Below are positions 13,401-25,700 of a DNA stretch of 64,000 nt, piece after piece. Location of the stretch: NCBI GenBank assembly GCA_023333565.1, contig JAJKFH010001865.1, positions 5,022,001 to 5,086,000 of the forward strand, in the 5' to 3' direction. Within the stretch, counting starts at the first letter, position 1, and each line of letters begins with the position of its first letter. The notes under the pieces are model-generated. The model saw only the letters and a program-made list of their open reading frames with translations. It was not told the origin of the DNA and did not search any database. The translations under genes were made by a program, and so were the position numbers. The DNA is from Puffinus mauretanicus (Eukaryota; Chordata; Aves; Procellariiformes; Procellariidae).

Positions 13401-16400
13401 GCATTTCACACCACAGCTGTCTCATGGGTGTGATTTTTATTTTTTTTTTTTTAGCTGGAGTGTTTGCTGGGCTCTTGCTTGAAAAGGAAAATTTTTTTTG
13501 CTATACCTTCTGAAAACAGGATGGTTACTGAGAAGGGAATATTTGCGATTTCTTTTTTTTTTCCCCCGTTGTGTTGCCTGCTCGAGCAACCAGTGTGAAC
13601 GGTTTCTCACCCTCCCGGAGAGGATTTAGATGCTGCCGGAGCGGCCAGGTACAGGGGCTACTGCCCTGGCTTGTCCCGTGGCTGGGCCAAGAGGCACACA
13701 AACCTGGAGGCGCTTTTGGGAGCACCGTGCCGGGACTACAGCAGGAGTTTGCCGGGTAAAACAGCTCTGAAGAGGCAGCAGCTTCCCCCCGGCTCTGGGA
13801 GACGTGGGCTGCCCTGAGGTGATGCCCCCGAGGGTGGTCATCGGGGTGGGAGCGGGGACGTGTCCCCCGTGGCTGCCAGCCCCCGCCTGCCCAGGTGACT
13901 TCTGTTCACATCGGCTCCACGTTTGGTTTAACAGGTTTGGCAAAGGCCCGTTTGCGTGACAGGCTGCTGGCGGAGCAGGGCTAGAACAAGCAAACACAAT
14001 CGAAGCAGCGGTTTGGATTGAACTTCTGTGAGATCTGTTGGAAGAAGTAAATGTATAACTTACCAAATATACAACCTATGAAATCCATAAAGTGCAATAA
14101 AGGACTAAATAATTCCTATCCTTAAAACACCTATTAAAAAGTTGCTTTACAGAAGAAAGCAGTGCTTTTTGTATAGGACAAGTTGCAGCAAACTTTTATC
14201 TTTTAATCCAAATAGACCAGAAATGTCAGTGTAACAATGCAACCGTCTTTTATTTTTGTTTCTCCCCAAGCAGAGAGAAATTTCTCATTCTAATTGCAAA
14301 TGCTCTTTAGGTCAACCCTGGGCACAGAGCATCCAGTGGCGGTGGGTAGGTAACGGCGCCTGCAGTCCGTGCCGGTTTATTTTTCCCTGGGGTTTCCATC
14401 CCCAGAAACTGAAAACCCCACTGACGAAATAGAAGAATATTTCAAGGAGAAATGCAAGACGCGAAGCCCCTGTGCAGGGCTCCCACGCGGGGAAGGATAT
14501 TTCGGCAGCGACAGCCCCTGAGCTGTGAAGCGCCACGGCCAGCTGGCAGATGGAGATGTTCGCAAGCAGTGAAACCAGAGCTTGGGAATTGTGTGGGTCT
14601 CGCTTAGCCCTGCAGGCAATTAGAGAAAAGACCTGTGCTGTCAGCACGATGCTTTCTTCCAAAAATATGGACGGGTAGATGCCGTCGGCACTCGCTGGCG
14701 AAGTGCCGTGTACCTCCCTGTGACTGACGGGGACGCTTGCTGCCAGCCCACATCAGCACCCTGGGTCTGGGAGCTGCTGCTGGCTCCTCGTTCCCTCTGG
14801 AGACAATTTGCTTTTTCAACAGGAAAGGTAGACTGTGATAGTGATGAAGATGATAGTGATGGTAATGATCATGGTGATGGTGCGCTCTCCGACGGGTTGC
14901 TTAAGGTCTTCACTAATTAAAGTTTCCCCTATTTTGCAGCCTAAATGTTGAACACACCAGTTTATACCGCTATATTCTGGCGATTGCCCTTAAGCTTACA
15001 GGCTTTTTAGAAGGGGAAGAGCTTCACGGGAGCTGGCAGTGCTGGTCTCGAGGTAAGGATGTGGCTTGTGGAAGGGCTCGTGCTTTCTAAACATGCAGAT
15101 TTTAGTTTGGTAGCTACAAAAAAACCCCACCAAAACCCAAAAAACCTGAAAATGTAACCCTTCCTTATCCCTCCTCCTGAATATTTATTAGTCTGTTGCT
15201 GAAAACTCTTATGAGACTGTTGTAACTTTAACCCTAGTATAGGGTTAAATAGCAATTAAAATGAAATCAAAGGATTTGATTTTTTTTTTCCCAAAGGGTG
15301 AAAACCTAACAATTTAGATCCTTATTTTGGATCTCTGAAGTCTTGAAGTTTTCAGCTGTTCAGCTATTCCTCTGCCTGTGTTTCACAAGAGGATTGGGAG
15401 GAGGTTTGCTCTGCTCCCAGGATGGCACCTTTCCTTCCTCCCGAGGCCCTGCTCTGCTATGAAATAGGGTGTGGATCAAGAGGCGACACAGTGAAAAAAG
15501 TGAAATTAAAGTGAAATTAAAATTCAGTTTACCTTCTTGCCAGTCTGCCACCGGACCTGGTGGGATCAGAGGGATCAGCTGGCAGCGGCAGCGACCCCGT
15601 CTCAGCCCTGACGGATGCGGGGATGCTCCTCAGCCCCTGGTCCCATGGGCGCTCTCCGGTGTGGGGAGGATGGTGGAAATTCATCCAGCGCTGTGGGCAG
15701 CGTAAGGCTATTTTCAGCTCATGCTCTACATGAAGAGGATAATTTCTTACAAATTTCTCTGTTATTACTGCCATTGCTTTTAGTTAATTGGCAAAGTACT
15801 GAGTGTTTAAGGATGGGTGGAGATGACTCTCCCATTTTCCTCAAAGGCTTGTTTCGGTTGTCGTATTTGCATCCTTCATTTCTCATATTCAGTGCCTGGA
15901 GAGTGGTATGAGGTACTTAATTATTCATATATTAAATATATATTTGGAATTGCTCTAGCACCTTAGCATTTTTACGTCAAGCATTATATCTTCTTTATTT
16001 ATTTTCTTATCTAAACCTCTGCTCTTCGGACCCAACATTTTTTGGAACGCAAAAGCGTTTAAGCTGAGATGAAGTACAAGTGTATTTACTGGAGTTTGAA
16101 AGGTCCCCCGTGTTAAAGCAGGGACCCTGTCCACGCACGCTCCAGGGACAGCTGAGGTTGGCCGAGCGGACTCAGCTCCGCTTGTATTTCGGGGCAGGAC
16201 TGGACAGCTTTTAGCAGGAGTGTGTTATCAGGGCGAGGGAGGAGGGAGCACTGAGGAAAAGGAGGGGCAGCTTTTAGTAAGTCAAGCATTGCAAGGCGAT
16301 CAGGCTTGATCTTCCTCATCGCTGCTAGACGATAACAGCAGAGGACTGGGAGACGTTTATTGTAAGGCCCACTACTTTTTAATTAAAGCCACTATTGAAA

Positions 16401-18790
16401 ATATTCATCACTCGGTGGTGGGAGGGAGAGAAACCTCCTGCCCCTTCTCTGCACATCACATGGGAAGCTGAAAAGGCCACATACCTGTTTCATCTCCTCC
16501 CATGCGGGCCAGCCTTGAAGCAAGGTGTAACACCTCCGCCTTGCCATTTCAGGAAGGAAGAAGTTTGCATCTATTAACTTCCAAAAATAAAAGGTTAATT
16601 AAAGCCAACAGCTTAAACTAAGCTCAGATTGAGCTGACTTGGTATATTAATCACCTGGAGCTACAGCATCAGGATTTTCACACGATGGCTAAGGGTCGGC
16701 AGGATTTTTCGGCAGGAGAAGACACCTCAGAAAGTGAGAAACCGACGGTTCACTGGCCAGGGGTTGTCACCTCTGTATTCTCCCAAATCAGGGGTACTCT
16801 GGGGATCAGAGCAAGTGTCATGAAGTAATTTAAGCAGGGTAAATGTAATATAGGATGTTGTATACCAAAGTAGCCTGCTGCAGGGCTATCACTTATGACA
16901 AGAAACTTTACAAGCACATGAGAAAACCCACTTGCCACCCCAGTTGGGTTGGTGCTGCCTCCCTCTCTTTGACTCGCTATCTTTAATAACCAAAAGGATT
17001 TTGAGCTGTGTGTAAGCAAACAACTGAGCTCCACGAGGCGGCAGTGGTCCAGCAACTAGCCCAGTCCTTCAGCCCCACGACCATGGCTGTGGTTGTCCGC
17101 AGGGGCCTGTCCAGAGGTAAGTTGTTTTCGCTACCAGGGGGACCCAAGCGAAAGAGGGCTGCATCGCCCTCGCTGCTGCCAGGGACGCGTGGCGGGTTAT
17201 CGATGGGGGGGAGCGTGACACCCACCTCCCCACACGGCTTGGGACAGGGAGCATCCCCAACACAACCCTGCAGACCAGTCCCTCTAAATCCACAACAGAG
17301 ATGCAGGAAGATAGGCAAGGATTACCAAAAGAAGCCCCCCAAAAATTATATTATTGACTGATAATAATTTGTATTAGTCTCACTGAGGATTGCATTTAAC
17401 TTCGTGCATCAAAACATGCCTTTGCTTGACTATAGCAATGGTTGTGACTTCAGAATATGTTTCCCAAAATCTTCACAGGGAAGTGCTGGTAGATGGTCTA
17501 TTAGAGAAATATATATTAAGACTGTTCAAAGTAAGTAAAAACATTTTTTTAACAACCCTGATGGTAGGCAATAGTGGGTGGTTTGTTCTGCAGGACAAAT
17601 TTGTCTCTGATTTTCTTCTCTCCGTTTTTTCTGATTCTCCACAGGGGTTTGAAATTCTTCTGCAGAGTCTACATGGGCTTGAAAGCTGAGCAAGATTTGT
17701 AGCTTGCACCAAATCTGAGGCAATGTCTATGAGTGTACTTGCAGGGAAATGTGCATATAAGGCTCTTCAGGCGGTAACCAAAAGGGTATTATTTTTCCGT
17801 ATAGCCTATAGCTTTTTCATACCCAAGGCCCAACACTTGGAAAACTCATCTTCATAAATTGCTTTCTGTGAAGGCAGGTATCATATAGTGTTTTATACAG
17901 TGTTGGGCAAAAATTATCTTTAAAGATTGGGTCACTATGGTAACCATTTCTTATCTCAGAATCAAAAAGTGGTTATGATTGTAATTAAAAAATATATGCT
18001 TTCTACCAAGAAATATTCTGAATTATAGTTCATTTTTTTCTGTCGCATACTGGAGTTATTTTTATTGTCCCCAAAGGCATCAGCATTTGTTATAATTCAG
18101 CAATGCAACACTTCATAGGGAGAAACTATAACTTGCTTTGAATGTACTGTCAGAAATTGTGGTCGATGACTTCAACCTCCTAAATACTTCAACAGACTCC
18201 AGTGAAACACCAGGAATGCTTTTTGTTCTTACAGAGGGGTCCAGGTTTGCTGCTGTAAGCAGGTGGGTTGGCCACAAATTCAGATTTTCCTTCAGCTTAA
18301 GTGGAAGTTTTATTTAAAAAAAACCCAAAAAACAAACAACAAAAAAAAAAAACCCAAAACCCTTTCATCTTCTCTTCCTTGGGCACTTGTGCCCATCACT
18401 TCTGTTCCTAGGACCATGGTCACGCATGGAAACCTTGGCAGACCGCTGGGACGCGGAGGGCGTTCGCAGGTAAATCACTGTAGCTGCCTTTAAAAACTGT
18501 AACATAAGTAATAGGAGAGTAATGCTCCACGTGACCCCAGTCGAGCCGGTGGCGAAGCTGGATTTCAATTCAAGGGGAGCAAAGCCAGGCTTGTGATTAG
18601 GTGAGCTGCTCCAGCTGGCTCTGATGGGAGCTGTCCACAGGTGGCTTCAGGGAGGAGAGAAGCCCCTGCTGCTAATATGAACCATTTCCAAGTGGGTAGC
18701 AGCAGGGTGGCCCCATCCCCTCCTCCCCGGCCTGGATCTGTGCCAGGCCAGGAGACTTTTAGCAGGATTGTTGGCACTCACCCCTGGTAT
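10410..18790. other. Intergenic DNA, no gene recognised
   Basis: Mixed GC content, with CpG-moderate patches near 12.0-12.3 and 13.6-14.0 kb, poly-T runs near 13,440 and 13,553, and an A/C-rich low-complexity stretch at about 18,316-18,362. No coding exon could be defended. Confidence 0.5.
15227..15249. repeat. Perfect 10-bp palindrome with 3-nt spacer
   Basis: TTTAACCCTA, then GTA, then TAGGGTTAAA: two perfectly complementary 10-bp arms. They happen to contain a telomere-like TAGGGTTA unit, but there is no tandem array, so a telomeric origin is not supported. Confidence 0.85.
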
Positions 18791-18798
18791 TTCATTTT

Positions 18799-18810
18799 GG
18801 GGGGGGGGGG
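18799..18810 (+). repeat. G12 homopolymer
   Basis: Twelve consecutive G residues, a likely length-variable and sequencing-error-prone site. Confidence 0.95.
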
Positions 18811-19740
18811 CTGCAGCCTATTCATTCTTCAGCTAATGCATTATGGAGCAAATATCTGCCTATGTTTTATGTAAGTAGTAATACAATTATTTGCCTAGAT
18901 GTTTCTTTTTTCCATGAGGGAGGCAGAACAAATGTTTATTTTCCTAAAAACCTGTAACTTTCAACATTAATTTTTTTTTGGCTCATTTCTCCATAATACA
19001 GTCGTGAATCCCTGCGGACTCTTGAGCGTTTTCTCCTAGAAGTGGATTTACTGCTCAGTGGCCGCAGTTATTCCAGCAGGACATCGTGGAAAGCCTTTTT
19101 CATGCCTAAAACGAGGAGTTTGCTCTTCTTGGCCTGGAGGAGCAGACTCCTGTGCTCCAGATGAGCAGTAATGTTAGGTTAATGAGACACGGACTAATAA
19201 TTTTTATTCTTTCAGAGCCGTTCCAGCCACCCATCCACCCGAACAGCTGTCAGTGGAGGAGGAGTTGTTATTCATCGAGCCAGCTGAAGGCTTTTGAGAA
19301 AGGACCCTGTAAAAACCCCAGCCCCCGGTCACCCAGAAGAGCCCAAATACGCCTGTGGAGCCTGAGCACTGTGCCCAGGATGGTGGCAGCACCGCCCGCA
19401 GCATTTCGGGGCTGGCACAGGGATGCTCTCAGCACCCAGCTACAGCCTTCCCTTCACATAGCCTAACGCTGCAGGCTTTCCAGGTGAACCTCTTGCCACC
19501 TAGAGAAGGTAAATACTTAATAACGGCTATAATAAAGTCGAGTGGTGAATGACTTCATTAAGCCTGGAGTAATAATTAGTTTAATCAGCTGAAGCGCGGC
19601 TCAGTAAAGCGCACTTCAGAGGTGAGTTAGCTCCTCCAGTGTGCCGTGCTGGGGGCAAGGGAGGACGCTGGCAGCGGGAGGGCTCTGGGGACCTGTGCTG
19701 TGGTGCTTCCCAGGTGTGGAGGGACCCGGTGTTGGGGGGG

Positions 19741-19797
19741 CAGCGTCAGAGGGGTGCCCTCAGGGGGGGCAGCGTCAGAGGGATGCCCTTGGGGCGA
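19741..19797. repeat. Two-copy 29-bp tandem repeat
   Basis: Two adjacent units begin CAGCGTCAGAGGG at 19,741 and 19,770 and differ at a few positions. Both are rich in G runs. It is a short minisatellite in a GC-rich patch. Confidence 0.85.
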
Positions 19798-19799
19798 GT

Positions 19800-22700
19800 T
19801 TCCTCACCCTGCAGCTTGCCCCGGCGCAGCTTGGGGACAGGTCTAAGTGCAAGGCAGCTCCTGAAGCAGGGAACTAAACCCTCTGGCTTGAGGCATGCCT
19901 GTGGCTTCGCCCTGGGCATCCATCCCTCAGCAGCTCCACCGGGGAGCAGCTGTAATTTGGCCTTTCCCCTGCGGGCTTTTCCCAGAGCCTCCCCGGGGTT
20001 TCCCTATTCTTCGGCAGCTCAAGCTAATGGTTCGGTCCCCAAAACCCAGGCTGGTAGCTGCCTTTTTTTGCTCTCTTCAGTTTTTGAAGTATCCGGCAAT
20101 TCCCTTTGTTTGAGCTGCTGGGAAAGAGTCACAGCTGAGCTGCAGTTCAAGCTACGGGAAGATGTCCTATTCCACCCCCCCGAGTGCAAGTGGGTTTTGC
20201 ACTCGTGATGGTTTTAATGTCGAGCAGTGTCTTTGACTGCGGTGTCACTTGCAGGGGTTGGATCTCCTGCACTGCCATGTGTTGTTAGCCTCCTCCGCCA
20301 CCCTCATCTTTCTAGTTTCAGGATGGCAGTTGCTCGCTGGCATAGCCCTACCCTTAGATACAAGAAACGAGCTTGTCTGCGTTGAAACTAAAGACTGCAT
20401 TTCTGGTTTTCAACGTAGGGTGTCTGCAGTGTGAAATCCTGCTTACCACCAAGGACGTGCATCATAGTCCCAGCCAGTGGGGACCACAACTCCTCCCTTA
20501 ACGAGCTGCTCCGAGAACAGTGGAGTTAAGACGTGCTGCAACGAGCAGGACAAACCGGTGCCTTAGTGCCGCAGTCTCGAAACGGAGGAAAGGATGCCAA
20601 AGCTCTTTACCCTGCCCAGGTATTGGGAACCGACCTCCTCCTCCCTGCTCTCCCGGCAGTGCTTGGAGTCAGGAAGAGCCCATCAGAGAGGGTCTCAGGG
20701 GGAGGAGGACTGCTGTGTAGCACCACGGCTTCGGCGGTCCTCATGCTGAGCTCTGAGGAGCCCTTGGCAAAGGTAATTACTCAAGATTGTGGAGGCTACG
20801 GCAATCAGAGCGATGCTGAGCTTGGAGAGCCTACTTCAGTTTGAAGTACATTAGCGTGCCCAGTCCTGGAGAGCAAAAACCAGTGTGACGCACCCCCACG
20901 TTGTGAAGTAAGAAACAAATCCTGCCGTTGGAGCTGGCTACCGGCATGAGGCAGCCCTTCATCTACTTCCTCAGCCTGAATTCATTTCCTCGTCCTCTGG
21001 AGAGAGTAGGATGTGATGGTCTTTGCCCATGGGGCATCAAAAAGAAGGAAACACAAGGGATTTGCTCGCAAGACAGAAACAGCACGTTGCCAAGGTAGGA
21101 CCAACCTATCCTCTCTCTTCCAGCAAACAAAACATCAAGCAGAGAAAAACCCTCCTGGAGCTCCAACATCCACTGCACCCATCCTCTACCTGTCGCTCTG
21201 AAGCTGAGTTAATGTTTTTAAAGGGCTTCCCTGTGCAGGAGCACCTATCCTGCAACATGCTGGTGGAGCAGCTCAAGGGGCCGGGGCTTCACGCTGCCTT
21301 CGCTTCTCGAAGCAACATCTTGCCATGCTGTGACTTCTTGGAGACTTCCCCTAGACATGCCAGCGGGCTGGTTAATGGGGTTGGGGAGAGGAAAACTGGG
21401 CCAAAAGGGGTGGCCAGGAGATCCAAGTAATGAAGCGCAAAGTCAGCGTCCTAGCAGAAGTCCTTCAACCAGACGTACTCGTGGGTGAGAAAGGAGGAAA
21501 GGAGGTGTGGATGTGTCAGTTGCTGATGCCTTTGACAGATGTTGCGTGTGAACAGATTACTTGCGCTGAAAGGTGAGCACCTGAACGATCAGAACAGCCA
21601 TTTACAGTTCCCTGGGCAAGTTTAGTCTTCCATCCCTGTAAAGCCACCCCATGAACCAAATGAGGCAGAGATCCCAGGAGGAAAAAAAGGTGTCGGGTAC
21701 CGTACACGCTGGAGGGGGCTGCGCTGCGCTGCAGCACCAGCTGCGATGCTGCGTCCTCCCTTCCAGTTCCAACACAGCCAGTATTTTTCTCGTGCATGGA
21801 AAAAAAAAACAAAATCCCAGCAGCTTTTCAAAAAGAAAAGCCAAATTTATTAAATTGCAATTTCCTTCACCCTGGCTTTCCAAGGCGAGTTGGGATCCAG
21901 ATGCTCCCAGGATGCACTCAAGCTCTCCAAGCACGCAGCCCCGCAGGCAGGCGTGGGGCCAGCACGTCTCACCGCAGGTGCCCATCTCCCATCACCCGTT
22001 TTCTACAGGAGCCTCATGGTGGAGGTGGTCAAGGCAAGGGGATGCTCACGCAGAGCAGGGACATCCCAGTTGCACCTCCCTGCTGCTCCCACTGTTTGAG
22101 CTGCCATGCCAGGCTGTGGGACCCCAGGTTGATAGGCTCCATTTCCCACCCCCCCTACCCCCAGAGCATCATGAATGTGAAAGAAGAAGGTTTTCTGGAG
22201 CTCATTGCAACGTGCACGAAAAATAATAATTGCATCGCCGATGGCAAGGGTTTTCTGTGCTGCAGCCTCGTGGCTCGCTGGGACACCGGGAAGGCTGCTG
22301 CATCTCCAATAAGTGAATCGGACACCTGAGATACTGGCTTCTACGCTGCTCCGTCCTACAGGTAGGGGTAATTCTTTAAACATTTCCAATGCAAACTGGG
22401 CGCTGATTATCTAGGCTTGGAAGTGGGACAAGGATGAATAGAAACTCCTCAAAAACTATTTTTGAGGAAGACAGAGGAGTGTAAGGAGGGATTTATATGC
22501 GCTGCTTGACATCCTGACTTGTATGGGGGAGAGCAAGAGGGATGAGTGGGAAAGAGGCAGCCGTGCCATGGGGGAGACTTCTCCCCGTGAAGGAAGCAAG
22601 GCAAGCTCTCTGTCCCCTGACATTGGGTCACCTCCCCGTGTTTCCACTGAGCTTTGGGCAGCAGCAGGCACTGAAGACTTTTCTCTTTCCCTAATCCGTA

Positions 22701-25700
22701 AATAGCACTCCGAGAGGTATTTCAGTGCCATCGTACTCTTGCATTCCCAAAGCAGGACTTAGCCCCAGCCGTGGGTTAGGAACCTAATGAGAGACAACAG
22801 AAACCTTGATTACTTCAGGGGGTTTTAGGTACTGTCTGAATAGCGTGACTTCAACGGGATGTGTGCGTGCAAGAAAACCACAGTGTGCGCTTCTCTTCTC
22901 CTTCTTCCTCATCGCTTCTTCTTTAGACTTACAGTCTTAAAGAAACTTTTCCCTTGGTATTTACCATAGGTTAAATGTTTCCTTGCCTACATATGTTCAA
23001 AACAATAATAAAAAAAAAAACAAACCGAAGCAGGACAGCGGTACCAGCAGGGCCGAGCCACGGCCGCACCCCGCCTCGAGCTTCCCTAGGCAGCAGGGCA
23101 GGGATGCGAAGCAGAGGGCTGGCTTTCAGCGGGGAGGGATGCCAAAGTTCGCAAGCAACTTCTGCAACGCTGAGACGTTGCACAGCAAAACCCGTCGAGG
23201 TCACGTAAGGACACGACTCATCGGCAGGGACTGGTGGGTTTAGGGTTGGCAGCAGCAGCAGTGGTGGTGGGCGGGACGTGTTTGGGTACCCTCTCTCTGC
23301 CTGCGCCCAAAGCCCGTTTGCAGTTTCAGCAGTTGCTGTATCAGCTTTACAGCCACAGCCCGGATTTCTGCTGCCAGAAAGCCTGGGCTGTGGGCAGCCG
23401 GGCGCTGCCTTTACGGCCATGGGCATTAACACACCTATAACTCGGCCATCCTTTTTCAAAGGAAGGGTTTGCACCAGCGATCCTAGATGGATCATTGGTG
23501 GCCTCATTGCATTTCTTTAGCTGATAAAATTCTCTTGTCCAGGAAAGCCAGTACCCTGCGACCCTGCAATTTAAATTACACATTCAGGCTGTGTTTTAGG
23601 GAGCAGTCACAGGCCTCTTGCAGCACCTTTTATTCAAAGGTAGATAGTCAAAAGATTCTTCCCACTTTGCAGATGTGCTGTTGCATTTACTGATGGGAAG
23701 CGTCATTGTAATCACCTTAGTGATGCTTCTACTGAAGCTTAGAAAATTTATGGTCTCCTGCTGTCTTCCCCTCTGCCCGAATCTGCTTCCCCCTGCTCTC
23801 ACCAACACAAGTACCCTCTGCCTTTTTGCTGAACAAATGCAACGGGAAAAGAAAGAGAAACCCTTCAGGAGTGTGTTTTCCTGCACCAAGCAGAAAAAAC
23901 TGGACGCGTTTTGCCATGGGGCTGCAGACGGTGGTCAGAGCAAACCGGAAAATCAGGTGCGTCTCCCACCGCAAGGGCCGAGGCACCGGTGGCTGCTGTT
24001 CAGCCCACCTGGCCGCCCAGAGCAGGGAGGGGAGCCACAGGGACGCAGGGGGGTGTACGCAGCTGGGGATTAGGAAATATAATAATAGTTCCTGTAATGT
24101 GATATAGGAAGTGTATCTCATTCATGGATGCTGCTGCCACCCTGGCTGCATGCTGGGCTCCCATTAGGTTGAAAATTGCCCTTTTTGTTACCTAGGAGGA
24201 GGCAACAGGTTGCCGGTGGAGGTATCGGTGATCTCTGATGTTTATGTGTCTGTGCTGGTTTTAAGAAGTTTAAAGCTTACCAGGGCTACGCTATTTCATC
24301 TGGTTGAATCGGGGCCAAAGTCCCCAGGCCTTCCCGGAGCAAGTCACTGCTCAGAGCTGCTGCTTGCAAGGATTGGCCCCATTTAGCCTTAGTGCCGGGG
24401 GAGGGAGGGTGTTTGCCATGGTTGTTTTGACTCAGCAAGTTAGATCGAGAAAGCTTTGAGAGGAGTTTCCAGCAGGCGTTACGCCAAATGCCGCAGCGGA
24501 TGGATTTGGCTCCGCTCACCTGCTGCAGTGTGCTCCTGCTCTTTGGCCAGGTGACCTGAGTGCTAGAGCTGCCCTGGTGGGGCCTATAGAGAGAGATATA
24601 CAAAATTTCCATGCTCAGGAGCTGTGATGAACATGGAAGAAATATTTGAAAAGAAATTTTGCACAATCTGAGCTACCCATTTATGAGGTAGCGATGGGCT
24701 GATATTGCTGGGTAGCTGAGTGCTTGCCAACTTCCAGGAAAGCTGTTTCTATAAGTGAATATGAGGATAGCAAAGGCAGACGCTATCATCATATACGGGC
24801 AAGAAACCCAGGGATCTGCGGGATCTTTGTACTCATGTCTGAGCGACAACTTGTCACCACTCCAGCAAAGTTTGCATGGAAACACATCGCAGCGCTCCAT
24901 ATTTACTTAACCAACAGGAGTCTGTTCTTCAGTTTGAATTTTATTAGCTATTAAATGGGACTTATGGAGCACCAGATTGCACACCTGACAGGTTGTGAAC
25001 ATGGGTTTTGTTTGCAAAACTTGCTCCCCTTTTACAGCCAGATGTAAGGGCGGTTGGGAAAGGACCAGCTGGGCTGACCGCTGGCGACGCTGTGCCGGTC
25101 CTCCAGCCCTCTGCACTTTCCCTAAGCTGAGCACTCATCCTTCGGTGATGGGAATACGTTTTAGTTGGCTTTTTCTAAATGCCGGAGCATCCGCAAGAGG
25201 CTTTTCATTCTGCAGTTTTTCAGCCATTATATATAGAAAAAAATAAATCCTAAATTGTATCTTGCAAATGCCTTCAGGAAACTACTTACTGGTCTGGTTC
25301 CCACCTCATGGAAGAAGGAAAATGTGTGTGCCTGGGTTTTTCCCCCGCCTCTGAAAAAGTGAGTTATGTTACAGTTGTAACTGCTGTTTTGTGGACAAGC
25401 TTTGGGCAAACAGCCTGGGAACTGCTGAACGTGCCAGAGAACCAAGGCACAGACCAGTTGTTCATCCCTCTTTATAAAATAATTTAATATAAAATAATTT
25501 AAGCGTGGACTTAAGTGCATTGCTGAATTGGGACTTTGGGCAAAACCCGCTGGATTCAGTTAATCTTAAGCAGATGTATATCAGAGCTTGGGCAAAGCCA
25601 CTGACGCCCAAGTATTTCATGAAAATCCTGTTGGTGATAACTTGAACACCAGCGCACAGGCATTTTGGGAAACAAATCAGCGTTGTGCTGGGTAAGTCAT

